A DNA stretch of 64,000 nt from Campylobacter concisus (GTDB taxonomy: Bacteria > Campylobacterota > Campylobacteria > Campylobacterales > Campylobacteraceae): assembly GCF_002165775.1 (NCBI RefSeq), contig NZ_NDYP01000002.1, positions 248,001-312,000 on the forward strand, in the 5' to 3' direction. The notes under the pieces are model-generated. The model saw only the letters and a list, made by a program, of their open reading frames with translations. It searched no databases and was not told the origin of the DNA. Of the stretch, positions 41,761 through 51,683 are shown piece by piece. The translations under genes were made by a program, and so were the position numbers. How positions within the stretch are numbered: the first letter of the stretch is position 1; every line of letters starts with the position of its first letter.

Positions 41761-43779
41761 ATGCAAAAAGAGAATTTTTTCGTAGATAATGAGATATATG
41801 AGCTTGCAACACTTTGGGTGCTTCGTGCCATTTTTTATGCTGGAGGAGAAAAAGAGTTTTTAAGATGCCGAAGCGATGATGTCTTAGAGTTTTTGGATAT
41901 ATGCACAAGTGAGCCCAAAGAAGAAGACATTGAGGCTTTAAAAAATAGGCTTTGGCTCCTTGAAAAAAGCAAAATTTCATGCGAGTTAAAAGAGCTTGAG
42001 CACAACCTAAATTTACTTCAAGAAAATTTAGGTCTAAATGAGACCGAAAAAGAGATTTTGAGATTTGCCGCGATCATGTATAACTATGAAGTAGTCTCAA
42101 ACGCTTGTGATCTGCTAGGAGAGCTAAACACCAGACAGGCCATAAAAGCGATCTCAAAGATACTAAAACTAAAATTTAGCGATGTGCAAAATGCCTTTAG
42201 AAAAGATGGAGTTTTTGCTAGGACCTCGATACTAAAAATAGATAGTTACGGACGCAGTCTAAGGTCAAAAACCGATGTTATAAATAATAGTTTCATGGGT
42301 GATTTGTTTGTTGAGTGCAAAAGCATAGACGAGATATTTGAAAGTGCGATAAAGCCATGCAGCAAGACAAATTTGACTACAAAAAACTACCCTCACATAA
42401 AAGAAGATGTGAAAATTTTGCTCTCGTTTCTAAAAAATGCCACTCGCAAAAAGCAAAAGGGAGTAAATGTGCTCCTTTATGGCTCAGCTGGGACTGGTAA
42501 AACTGAGTTTAGTAAAGCAGTAGCTAGTGAGCTAAATTTAAAACTTTACGAAGTAGCTTATGATGATGGAGATGGTTACGCAAACGAGTACCAAAGGATA
42601 AGATCATATTGCCTTGCACAAAGTGTATTGTCTGCTGGGTCAAATTTGCTGATGTATGACGAAGCAGAAGATATATTTAATACCAAAAATGATGAGAAAA
42701 GGCAATATGGCAAAGCCTTTATAAATAGATCCCTTGAGACTAACGAAGTGCCAACTATCTGGATAACAAATAATATCCTTGACATGGATGAAGCTGTAGT
42801 TAGAAGGTTTAACCTAGCCATAGAGATAGGCATACCAACTGAAGATGTAAGAGCTAAGATCATAAAAAAATATAGTGAAAATTTGATAGACAGTAAGCTT
42901 GTTAAAAAGCTAGCTAAAAATCGATTTGTAGCTCCAGCAGTCGTTAGTAACGCTAGCTTAGTCGTTTCAAATTTAAACACAAAAGACAAAAATAAAGCCT
43001 TTGAGCGAGTGATAAGCAACACTTTAAAAGCACAAGGCTACGACGAGATAGAAAAAGACGAGAAGCCAAGCGTTGATCTGCCAAGCAGCTATGATCCAAA
43101 TTTCGTAAACTCAGACTGCGACCTAACCGAGCTAATGCAAGGCATAAAAGCGAGCAAAAACGCAAGGATATGCCTTTACGGTGTGCCTGGAACTGGCAAA
43201 AGTGCTTACGCTAAATTTATTGCTAAAAGCCTAAAAAAGCCAATCATCATTAAAAAAGGAAGCGATCTTTTGTCGATGTTTGTAGGAGGAACTGAGCAAA
43301 ATATAGCTCTAGCCTTCAAAGAAGCCAAAGATAAGAAAGCCGTGCTAGTCTTTGACGAAGTAGATAGCTTTTTGCAAGATAGAAGCATGGCTGCAAGAAG
43401 CTGGGAGGTAACGCAGGTGAATGAGATGCTAGTGCAGATGGAGAGCTTTGATGGCATCTTTATCGCAACGACAAATTTGATAGACAATCTTGATAAAGCC
43501 TGTCTTAGAAGATTTGATCTAAAGCTTGAGTTCGGGTATTTACTGCCAGAGCAAGCGCAAAATTTATTTAAAAAAGAGTGTGCGCTATTAAAAGTAAAAT
43601 TTGATGAAAATGCAAGCAAAAAGGTCTCAAACCTTGGCTTGCTAGCACCTGGAGACTTTGCCAGTGTGAGAAGACAAGCTAAATTTAGACCTATAAAAAA
43701 TAGCGACGACTTTTGTCATAGACTTGAGCTAGAAGTTGCACTAAAAAATGAAGAAAAGAGCGTGAAGATAGGGTTTTAG
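41761..43779 (+). CDS. Tandem AAA+ ATPase
   Basis: The 672-residue protein has two AAA+ domains. The first: YGSAGTGKTEF (about 240-250) with Walker B LLMYDEAEDIF and an arginine finger-like AVVRRFNLAIE. The second: LYGVPGTGKSAYAKF (about 473-487) with AVLVFDEVDSFL and CLRRFDLKLEF. The N-terminal 200 residues are helical and unrecognised. It resembles Cdc48/ClpA-type unfoldases in layout, but no protease partner is next to it. It has its own island operator and promoter. Confidence 0.88.
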   Translation: MQKENFFVDNEIYELATLWVLRAIFYAGGEKEFLRCRSDDVLEFLDICTSEPKEEDIEALKNRLWLLEKSKISCELKELEHNLNLLQENLGLNETEKEILRFAAIMYNYEVVSNACDLLGELNTRQAIKAISKILKLKFSDVQNAFRKDGVFARTSILKIDSYGRSLRSKTDVINNSFMGDLFVECKSIDEIFESAIKPCSKTNLTTKNYPHIKEDVKILLSFLKNATRKKQKGVNVLLYGSAGTGKTEFSKAVASELNLKLYEVAYDDGDGYANEYQRIRSYCLAQSVLSAGSNLLMYDEAEDIFNTKNDEKRQYGKAFINRSLETNEVPTIWITNNILDMDEAVVRRFNLAIEIGIPTEDVRAKIIKKYSENLIDSKLVKKLAKNRFVAPAVVSNASLVVSNLNTKDKNKAFERVISNTLKAQGYDEIEKDEKPSVDLPSSYDPNFVNSDCDLTELMQGIKASKNARICLYGVPGTGKSAYAKFIAKSLKKPIIIKKGSDLLSMFVGGTEQNIALAFKEAKDKKAVLVFDEVDSFLQDRSMAARSWEVTQVNEMLVQMESFDGIFIATTNLIDNLDKACLRRFDLKLEFGYLLPEQAQNLFKKECALLKVKFDENASKKVSNLGLLAPGDFASVRRQAKFRPIKNSDDFCHRLELEVALKNEEKSVKIGF

Positions 43780-44101
43780 GGATGATCCCTAACGAGGTCT
43801 TTTGTCTGACTTGTCAGACAAAAAGTATCCTCGCCCAGATGGAATAAAAGATAACTTTTTGATAGATGATATCATATGTATGCGAATAGTGAGCTGGTTA
43901 TGGATTGTATTTTTTAATCCGTTTAAGGCAGTATTAAAAAATGGTTTAAGAATTTTATAATGAAATAAAAAGAACCTTGTGTGGTTTTGATGTCATAATA
44001 TGACAATTTTTAATATGTTAAAAATTTTTAATATTTTTAACAAGTTGTTGCCAATATGTTAAAAATATTAAAAATTTTACAAATTACCAACCATTAGCAA
44101 G
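43780..44101. other. Intergenic stretch with palindromes
   Basis: No gene seen. It contains AGGG-ATG-ATCCCT hairpin sequence just after the AAA+ stop and a 22-base near-perfect palindrome near 43800-43821 (TTTGTCTGAC-TT-GTCAGACAAA). Further on it is very AT-rich with repeated AAAATTTTTAATATT units between 44005 and 44085. The palindrome lacks a following T-run on either strand, so an intrinsic terminator is doubtful. Confidence 0.5.
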
Positions 44102-45184
44102 TTATAAAATTAAGCCTCGTTTTAGGATTTCAAATAGCCTTAAATTTACGAAGTAATTTATACGACCGAGCTTTACACATTTAAAGGCATTTAATTTTTC
44201 GCAAATTTTAAGATATTTAGAAGCGGTTTGCCTGGAGATATTTAGTTTTTTTTCTACCGATTCTATTTTTGTATACGGGTATGAAAAAAGTAACTCAACA
44301 AAATCCTTGCTATATACACTTCGCTCTTTTTCCTGCAAGAGCTCGCTAAATTCTCTTATAGCATCGTCTATTTCTTTTATTAGTGTGACGGATGCCTCTG
44401 CGGTACGCTCTATACCGTTTAGCATATACTCTATCCATTCGCTCCACTCGCCGTTTTTGCTTACATTTTCTAAAAGTTCATAGTATTTGGATTTGTTTTT
44501 TATGATATAGGCACTTAGATATAAAATAGGTAGATCAAGAAGCTTTTTGTGCGTTAGATATAAGACATTTATGATGCGTCCAGTTCTGCCGTTTCCGTCG
44601 TAAAACGGATGAATGGTTTCAAATTGATAGTGGATCATTGCCAGCCTAATTAGTGGATCAAGCTCGTCTAAGTCCTCGTTTATATACTTTTCTAAATTTG
44701 CCATCAATCTATTTATATCATCTATGTGTTGTGGAGGTATATGCTTTATCTCACCTGTAGCAGGATTTTTAAGCATAGTTCCGCTTTGGATGCGAAAGCC
44801 GGCGTTGTTGCGTTGCAATCGTTTTTGAATCTCCAGTATATGGCGAGTTAAAAATAGATTATCTTTTTTTATAAGCGAGTAGCCCTTCTTTAAGGCGATT
44901 TCGTAGTTCATTACTTCTTTTGCGCTTTGCGCGATCTTTGTTTCGTCTATTTGCGCTAAAAATAGCTCATCGTGCGTCGTGATAATATTTTCGATCGCAC
45001 TTGAGTCTTTTGCTTCTTGTAATACGAGAGAATTTATCAAAATATCATGGTTTGGTATGGTTTTTATAAAGCCATTTAGCTCGCCTAGTTTTCTTGAGGC
45101 TCTATTGAGTGCTTTATAAATTTGCTCAGTAGGCTTAAAATCCAGCGGAAGCTCTTGGGGTATAAATTCTCTTTTTTGGGTCAT
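44102..45184 (-). CDS. Fic-domain protein (AMPylase type)
   Basis: The 360-residue protein has the complete Fic motif HPFYDGNGRTGR (about 190-204) and an N-terminal inhibitory helix motif SSAIEN (Ser61-Asn66, the SxxxEN form of class II Fic enzymes). A C-terminal winged helix (KLNISRQTASKYLKICE) follows. Such proteins AMPylate targets and are often autoinhibited. No antitoxin-like partner is next to it. It is convergent to the AAA+ gene. Confidence 0.92.
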   Translation of the reverse strand: MTQKREFIPQELPLDFKPTEQIYKALNRASRKLGELNGFIKTIPNHDILINSLVLQEAKDSSAIENIITTHDELFLAQIDETKIAQSAKEVMNYEIALKKGYSLIKKDNLFLTRHILEIQKRLQRNNAGFRIQSGTMLKNPATGEIKHIPPQHIDDINRLMANLEKYINEDLDELDPLIRLAMIHYQFETIHPFYDGNGRTGRIINVLYLTHKKLLDLPILYLSAYIIKNKSKYYELLENVSKNGEWSEWIEYMLNGIERTAEASVTLIKEIDDAIREFSELLQEKERSVYSKDFVELLFSYPYTKIESVEKKLNISRQTASKYLKICEKLNAFKCVKLGRINYFVNLRLFEILKRGLIL

Positions 45185-45317
45185 TGTGTTTGCCTATATA
45201 ATGTATACGATTTAAATTTATGGTTTTATTTTTATAAATGGTAAGTAACAGAATTAAACATCTTAATCCGTTTATAGTTGTTGGATTATACAACTTTTTC
45301 TGCAAATAAGCCACAAA

Positions 45318-46463
45318 TTATGCTTTATATAGTTTCTTTACCATCTCTTTACCACTATCAGGCATCAGCTTTGCATATCTTAGGGTGTGATTGATGTCTG
45401 AGTGGTTCATGAGCTTTTTTATCGTTAGTATTGGGGTGCCGGCTATGGCTAGATGAGAGGCGAACGTATGCCTTAACGTATGTATTACGACTCTATTTGC
45501 ACTGTCCTCTGGCGCAAGACCATCATTAAAGAGCTTGTTTAATAGATGCTGCAAAACGTTTTGGAGAGTAGCGTAGGGTTTATCAACAAGAGCGTCATTT
45601 GGTGAAATTTTCGTGTAGATTTTGTTGATCAACACCAATGCCTCATCGCTTAAAAATCCAGTGTATCTTTTATTTTCTGGATTCTTGCTTTTAAAGTCGG
45701 TTATGTTTACGCTCATATTTGAAAGTGATATATCTTTTTTCTTTATATTCAATATGCCATCAAGCCTAGCTCCAGTACATAAAGCAAGTTCTACGAATAA
45801 CTCTAACGCAAAATCTCCTTTGCAGGCTAGCTCTTTGCGTAAAAGCTCGATTTCCACAAGTTCTAAAAATCTCTCTCGTTTATTATCTGGTTTTTTGATC
45901 TTTATATCAAATGGACTAAGATGAGATATAAGCTTTTGTTTTATAGCGTAGTTAAAAATCGTTCTTATTATGCCCATAATAGCATTTGTACGCGATTGTG
46001 ATAGCTTGCGACCGGTTCTGCTAGACACAGTTTCTTTTATATTTTTAAAATGCTCTTGTATCATCTCGGAGCTTATCAAGCTTGTAACGATACTTCCGAA
46101 TTTACTTTTATGATACTGCTCATACATACAAATTTGCTCTTTAATGTTTTCCGTTTTATCTGGCGTTTGTTCGAGCCTATAATCAAAAAATGCTTTTGCT
46201 ATGTCATCAAATTTTAAACCACCTTTAACAAGCTGTTTCTTAGTTATACTATCCGGTAGCTCGCCGTTTCTCTTTTTGGTGTCGTATTCTTTCTTTTTAT
46301 TATAGGCGTAGGTTACGTTTACGCCTTCTGATTTTGAGCCTACTTTTATGTCTTTGCCGTCTAATCTTACGTAAAAAATCATATCGTTATTTTCGGGAAT
46401 ATAAATTCTAACTCCCGGATATTTATTTGTATTTGCAAATTTATTATAAGACATTAAAGCCAT
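45318..46463 (-). CDS. int: Tyrosine recombinase integrase of the element
   Basis: The 381-residue protein has a short AP2-like/arm-binding N-terminus, a SAM-like core-binding domain and a catalytic domain with the R-H-R-Y set: TGARLDGIL (Arg), HTLRHTFASHL (HxxR) and LRYAKL (Tyr, near residue 362). A ribosome binding site (AAGGAG) precedes the ATG at 46463. It lies just inside the attR copy and points into the element, the usual place for a tRNA-integrating element's integrase. Confidence 0.95.
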   Translation of the reverse strand: MALMSYNKFANTNKYPGVRIYIPENNDMIFYVRLDGKDIKVGSKSEGVNVTYAYNKKKEYDTKKRNGELPDSITKKQLVKGGLKFDDIAKAFFDYRLEQTPDKTENIKEQICMYEQYHKSKFGSIVTSLISSEMIQEHFKNIKETVSSRTGRKLSQSRTNAIMGIIRTIFNYAIKQKLISHLSPFDIKIKKPDNKRERFLELVEIELLRKELACKGDFALELFVELALCTGARLDGILNIKKKDISLSNMSVNITDFKSKNPENKRYTGFLSDEALVLINKIYTKISPNDALVDKPYATLQNVLQHLLNKLFNDGLAPEDSANRVVIHTLRHTFASHLAIAGTPILTIKKLMNHSDINHTLRYAKLMPDSGKEMVKKLYKA

Positions 46464-46547
46464 TTAAGGTTTCTCCTTTTACTTAAAAAGTGGCGAAGCA
46501 TTTTTCCCCTTTATTTCCCCTCTATTTTTATAAAAATACATGATATT

Positions 46548-46616
46548 TTAGGATAGCTTAGAATAAGCTTAATCAATAAAATCGCCTATTTTAGGTATTT
46601 TTGTAGTATATTAGAG
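46548..46616. repeat. Spaced TTAG repeats near attR (possible integrase arm sites)
   Basis: TTAGGA at 46548, TTAGAA at 46558, TTAA at 46569, TTAGGT at 46591 and TTAGAG at 46611. The spacing is mostly 10 or 20 bp, that is, on the same DNA face. They are the reverse complement of the CTCTAA/CTAA repeats at the other end. Confidence 0.5.
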
Positions 46617-46648
46617 GTATATAAAATACTTTAAGAAATAGTATTATA

Positions 46649-46674
46649 CGAACCCAGCATCCGGAGCCATTTAT
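46649..46674. repeat. Attachment site, distal copy
   Basis: An exact 26-base repeat of 15150-15175, the 3' end of tRNA-Asn without the rest of the tRNA. It defines the right end of the ~31.5 kb element and the left end of the remnant that follows. Confidence 0.92.
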
Positions 46675-47004
46675 ATTCAAAAATCCTTTTAAAACCCCGA
46701 TTTTTACAATGTTTCAAGAGCTTTAAGTTTTCTTAGTTTTATAAAATTTGTTCCCTATTTGTTCCCGAAATTTTTTAATATTCCAATTTCTCGCCATGTT
46801 TTCTAAGTCAATCTAAGATGCTTTATTTTTTGTTTTTAAAAACAAGAAAACATTTTTTATCCTAAATTACTCTAAAATACCCTAAGGAATCATAGGGTAT
46901 TAAAAATTTTTTCAAAAACTATCCAAAAACTACTCAAAATAGCAAGAGTAAATGAAAAGTACATATAATTAGTTATATAAGAATAAGCATAAGGAGAAAA
47001 TGGG
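46675..47004. other. Leader resembling the one beside the tRNA, with CTAA repeats
   Basis: No gene. The first about 180 bases are similar to 15176-15360. TCCTAA (46860), CTCTAA (46870) and CCCTAA (46880) are spaced exactly 10 bp, the same arrangement as at 15373-15398. It indicates a second element of the same family in tandem. Confidence 0.6.
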
Positions 47005-47271
47005 ATGCTTAACGAACTATATAACGATGTAGAGTACAAAACGCTTCTTGAGCACATATCTAGCCAATATAAAGGAAAGGTAGTTCTAGACAGAAAGCAA
47101 ACCGCAGGGGTTCTTGGCATCGGCGTATCTACTCTTGATCTTCGTATATCGCAGGGCAGAGATATTTCGCGTTATATAAAGATGGGAGATGCAAAGAATT
47201 CTCGCATAGCGTTTGCGATAACGAACATTGCGACTTATATTTTTCAAAAAAGGGTTAAAACATGTTCTTAA
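47005..47271 (+). CDS. AlpA-like DNA-binding protein, second copy
   Basis: The 88-residue protein is a paralogue of the one at 15497: LDRKQTAGVLGIGVSTLDLRI and KMGDAKNSRIAFAI match nearly residue for residue. A ribosome binding site (AAGGAG) is present. It belongs to the remnant element; whether it is still functional is unclear. Confidence 0.68.
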   Translation: MLNELYNDVEYKTLLEHISSQYKGKVVLDRKQTAGVLGIGVSTLDLRISQGRDISRYIKMGDAKNSRIAFAITNIATYIFQKRVKTCS

Positions 47272-47305
47272 TTTCTATAGTAGATAATAAAGAAAAGGAC
47301 TAAAA

Positions 47306-48984
47306 ATGAGTAATGCCCTTCAAATAGGCGGACACAGCCTAGTTCTTTGTGTAAGAAGCGAATTCTTGACGCTCAAAAATACTATTATAAGGTATGAGCA
47401 CAATGTTAGAGAGATCAAACACGCCTCTAAGATCGGATATCTTAGAGGTAACAGCCGAAATAATAGATATATAGCGCTTAGCGAGTATAACAACAACGGC
47501 CACATGCGAGAGATTGCAGCCGGAGATAAAGAATTTAATGATAAGAAATACATAAAAACGCTTTTGAGAGAATACCACGAAAAAATCAAAGCCGACTACG
47601 AAGCCCAAACTAAAATCTATAAAAACGGCAAGGCGGTAAAGAATCGTTGGCGCAACAACATGGTTGGGTTTTCCGAAGCGATCATAAGTTTCGGCACCGA
47701 GCGTCCAAAGATCCCAAAGAAGGACTAAATCAAACCGAAGTTAATTTTGTTAATGCTCAAGTTTCGCTTGACAGAGTTCTTGAATTTGCGAGATAGTACT
47801 GTGCAAAACATGGCGTAAAGTGTTTATTGATTAGCGAACATAACGACGAAAAGGCTAAGCATTATCAGCTTATTTTTACGAACTACCAATTTGAAAACCA
47901 TAAAAATCTTAGGTTTAACGGCAAGGGCGAAACGCTAAAATTTGGCAGAAGTATGCAAGAAATGGGAGGGGCGGCGTTTAAGGGCATAGCATTGCGCGGC
48001 GAGCTAGGCTCTAAGATGAGGCATAAAAATATAAAACAAATGCACAAAACCGAAAAAGAGTATAGTAATGAGCAAAAGTTTAAAAATAAAATTAGACAAT
48101 TCATAGTCGATGAAGCAAGAAAGTATATAAAAAAGAAAGAGTCTATGTTTGGCAAAGACTATTTGAGATTGGAAATCGAGGACGATAAGACTTTTATAAC
48201 GAGTCTTACGAATTTAGTATTAGATCAAATGCAAAATAATATAAGTATAGTTACCGACGTAGAACTAAAACAAAGGGTTTACGAGCTAACGAATCAACTA
48301 ATAAACAAGGGTGAGATAATTGCAAAAAATAACGAGCTGAATCAATCCAATGAAAATCTAATCCAAGAAAATAAAAATCTAAAAGAGATTAACGCGAACC
48401 TAAACAATCAAGACAATATTATAAAAGATAGGAATTTGCAAATAAACAACCTCTCGGCCGAGCTAATCCAAAAAGAAGATGAAAACAATAAATTAAAAAG
48501 CCGATTAGAAAATATTGAAGCTGATATAGCGCAAATAGATAAACTAAAACAAAAAGCCGACCAAAGCGATGCCCTACAAAGCAAGCTCGAAGAAGCTAAT
48601 ACAGATCTAGAAAGTAAAGAAAAAACAAATCAGTCTTTGAAACAAAGAAACGAAGAGCTGGAGGCGTCGATAAGTAACGAGAATGCCTTAAAGGAAGACA
48701 ATGAAAGCAAGCTACTACAAATCGTTAAACTACAAACTTCTATAAATGGCAAAGTTCAAAGAATATCTGAGCTAGGAGAAGAAGTAAAAGTTAAAGACGA
48801 AAGGATATAAAATTTACAGGATAAGTTAACTATATTAGAAAGCTTTAAAACGAAGGTTATTAATTTTATCTCAAAAATAAGCAATTTAATACCGAATTTT
48901 AGTAAGCTACTGGATGATGAGCCTACAGAGATAAAAAATGAGATAAAAGGCAAAGCATACAGTAGGGATGGGATGGAGATATAA
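47306..48984 (+). pseudogene. Broken MobV/Pre-type relaxase
   Basis: An intact frame (47306-47728) with N-terminal MobV-like sequence (SNALQIGGHSLVLCVRSEF) ends in a frameshift. In another frame, homologous sequence continues: EVNFVNAQVSLDRVLEFAR, a UAG stop, then CLLISEHNDEKAKHYQLIFTN, which corresponds to the HxDExxxH catalytic motif region of plasmid recombination/mobilization enzymes. A long coiled coil follows (to 48807), then an in-frame UAA, after which the same frame continues to 48984. At least three lesions show it is dead. Confidence 0.78.
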
Positions 48985-49120
48985 GCAAGTTATCGGCAGC
49001 AAGAAATCTTTAATAGATTGTTATAGAGTGGGTACCGGTAGGACAAATTTTATCAAAATGACTAATATGTGATTTTGCTTTCAAAATACGATTTTAAAGA
49101 CAAATTTAGCCAAAAGAGTA

Positions 49121-49139
49121 ATATGCTAAATTTGCATAT
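49121..49139. promoter_or_regulatory. fdh operator 1 (ATATGC-N7-GCATAT)
   Basis: ATATGC-TAAATTT-GCATAT, extended by TA/TA on both sides, so the palindrome covers 49119-49141. It lies about 60 bases upstream of TATAAT (49200-49205), suited to activation. The same pattern precedes the torD-fdhA operon and fdhD. Confidence 0.72.
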
Positions 49140-49199
49140 TACTTAAATAATTCTTAAAAAAATATACTAATTTTAAAACTAAATTTACATTTGCAGTTG

Positions 49200-49205
49200 T
49201 ATAAT
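49200..49205 (+). promoter_or_regulatory. -10 box for the cytoplasmic-type fdh gene
   Basis: TATAAT within TTGCAGTTGTATAATAATC; a ribosome binding site (AAAGGAG) and the ATG follow 39 bases later. Confidence 0.6.
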
Positions 49206-49243
49206 AATCTCATAATTTTCAGTAATACCAGAAAGGAGCAAAA

Positions 49244-51487
49244 ATGGAAGAGATCGTAAAGACCACCTGTCCATATTGCGGTACGGGCTGCGGCATCGAT
49301 CTTATCGTGCGAAACGGTAGAATCGTAGACGCCAAACCCAGCAAAGACCACCACGTAAACGACGGCGAGCTTTGCTTAAAAGGAATGTTCGGATGGGAGT
49401 TCGTAAACTCTCCTAAACGCTTAAGCCGACCGATGATGAGAAAGCTAAACGGCGTCTATGACAAGTGCGGCGAGCTTGAAGAAGTGAGTTTTGAGGAGGT
49501 TTATGATTTCCTCGCGGATAAATTTAAATCCACCGTCGAAAAATACGGCTCAAGCTCGATCATGGGCTTTAGCTCCGCGCGCTCAAATAACGAAGACAAC
49601 TACGTTTTCCAGAAATTTTTCCGCGCCCAGGGCAGCAACAACGTCGATCACTGCGCCCGTCTTTGACACGCTCCTACAGTGGCAGGTCTTGCCAGCACGC
49701 TAGGAAACGGAACGATGACTAATGATTTGGTCGAATTTGCGACCGATACGGACGTATTTTTACTCATCGGTACCAACACGAGCGAGTGCCACCCGATCAT
49801 CGCTATGCAGATGCAGCGCGGCCTTCAGCGAGGCGCGAAGATGATCGTCGTAGATCCAAAGCGCACCGATATGGCCAAAAAAGCCGATATTTTCTTGCAA
49901 ATCCCGATCGGAGCGAATATCAAAACGCTAAATACGATGATGCACGTCATAATCGCCGAAAATTTGCAAGATAGCGAGTTTATCGAGAAGTACTCCGAGG
50001 GATTTGAATATCTAAAAGAAGCGGTTAAGGACTTTACGCCTGAGCGTTTCGAGCGTGAAACTGGCGTAAAAAAAGAGCTCATCATAGAGGCAGCTAGGAT
50101 GTATGCTAAAGCAGGCGCGGCGGCGATTTGCTACACGATGGGTATCACGCAGTTTAGCGACGGTACGTCAAACGTCTTTTCGCTATCAAATTTAGCCGTT
50201 TTAACCGGAAATTTGGGCAAAAAGGGTGCGGGCGTAAATCCTCTGCGCGGTCAAAACAACGTCCAAGGCGCATGCGACATGGGCGCGCTGCCTAACGTAA
50301 TCCCGGCAGGCGCGGTAAATAGCCCTTATGCACAGGAGCAAGCGCGCAAAGTATGGCACTTTGAGCTAAATCCGGTTCCGGGCTTTAAGCTAACGCAAGC
50401 GCCGGATAAAATGGATAGCGGCGAGCTAAAAGTCCTCTACGTCTACGGCGAAAACCCCGTAATGAGCGACCCTTGGACCGAGCACTTCGCCCACGCCGTG
50501 CATCATCTAGACTGCTTTATAGTGCAGGATTTGTTTTTCACAGAGAGCGCGCATAAGGCCGATGTGGTGCTACCTGCCGCGGGCTGGGGTGAAAAGGACG
50601 GAACCTTTATCAACACCTCTCGCCGCGTCCAACGCACGCGCAAGGCTAGTGAGCCCGTTAACGGCGTGGAGCCCGACTGGAAGGTCGTTTGCAACATCGC
50701 AAACCGCATGGGGCTAGAGGGGTTTGATTTTGCGAGCCCTGAACAAATTTGGAACGAGCTAAGGGAGCTTATGCCTAAATTTTTCGGCGGTATCAGCTAC
50801 TATAGACTAGGCAAGCTAGGCGGTATCAGCTGGCCATGCCCGGACGAGGAGCATCCGGGTACGCCGGTGCTTTACGCAGATCACAAGTCCATGCTGCCTG
50901 GCGGCAAATTCCGCTTCGCGCCGGTACTTTACGTAGATGATAAAGAGGAGCGCGCAAAGGCTGAGGCTGAATTTAGAGCCAAGATGAATATCCCGGACGG
51001 CTACCCAGTCGGTAGCGGCGCGCTTAGTGAAGTGCCTGATGAGGTATATCCGTGCCTATTTACGACCGGACGCAAGGTCTATCACTACCACACCGGCACG
51101 ATGACTAGAGAGTGTCCGGCTCTTGAATACGGTGCTGGCATCGAGGGCGCGCTCATAGAGGTGAGTCCCGATATCGCTCGCGAGAGGGAGCTAGAGGAGG
51201 GCTGCTACGCGCTCGTACAAAACAAACGCGGTCAGATCGCCGCCAAACTGCGAGTAAATCCGGATCTAAAAGAAGGCACGATATTTACGACCTTCCACTA
51301 CAGCGAGGCCGACGGTAACGAGCTAGCCAACGCCGGCGATCCCGATCCGCTCTCGGGCATCACGCCGCTAAAGATGACGATAGCAAATATCAGGCGTCTA
51401 AGCGAAGAGGAATTTATCAAATTTAGAGAGCAAAACGAGATGTCGATGCACTCGGCAAATCCGTATTTATCGCCTGTTAGAGCATAA
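49244..51487 (+). CDS. fdhF: Selenocysteine formate dehydrogenase, cytoplasmic FdhF type
   Basis: The frame is continuous for 747 residues if TGA at 49664-49666 (codon 141) is read as selenocysteine: NVDHCARL-U-HAPTVAGLAS is the standard Sec site of formate dehydrogenases, where U binds molybdenum or tungsten. CPYCGTGC at residues 9-16 binds a 4Fe-4S cluster. The product lacks a Tat signal, unlike FdhA downstream, so it should act in the cytoplasm, as in formate-hydrogenlyase or FdhF-type complexes. No electron-transfer partner gene is next to it. A GGUCU-loop hairpin follows the UGA. Codon use and GC content are clearly higher than in the neighbouring island. Confidence 0.93.
49680..49694 (+). 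promoter_or_regulatory. SECIS hairpin of fdhF
   Basis: UGGCA-GGUCU-UGCCA forms a perfect 5-bp stem with the GGUCU loop seen in E. coli fdhF. The loop begins 18 nt after the UGA. Confidence 0.82.
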
Positions 51488-51490
51488 ATT

Positions 51491-51515
51491 TAGGGCGGGA
51501 GACCGCCCTTTTATA
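51491..51515 (+). terminator. Intrinsic terminator after fdhF
   Basis: GGGCGG (51493-51498) pairs with CCGCCC (51503-51508) across a GAGA loop, followed by TTTTAT. It ends fdhF before the convergent fdhB. The rest of the 196-base gap has repeated TCAAATTTGA-type segments. Confidence 0.8.
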
Positions 51516-51683
51516 CTTAAATTTATCCATTTTATTTTAAATTTACCCGCATTCAAATTTGACGAACTACCGCGTAAAATTTAATAAAGCTAAAGAAGCG
51601 TGAGTCAAATTTGACGCAGACAAACCGCGTCAAATTTGATGAGATTACTCGCCCCTGCAATCTCGGCGAGAGCGAGCTAAATT

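Larger units (their letters stand above)
48985..49243. other. Intergenic region with fdh operator and promoter
   Basis: No gene supported. It marks the change from AT-rich mobile DNA to the more GC-rich formate locus. No third att copy is recognisable. Confidence 0.5.

Noticed and set aside
44005-44085. Repeated AAAATTTTTAATATT units resembling a short repeat array
   Set aside because: Low-complexity AT sequence without constant repeat length or spacers, so not CRISPR or an origin.
47320-47608. Minus-strand frames inside the mobile remnant
   Set aside because: Hydrophobic antisense shadows of the relaxase fragment; no ribosome binding sites.
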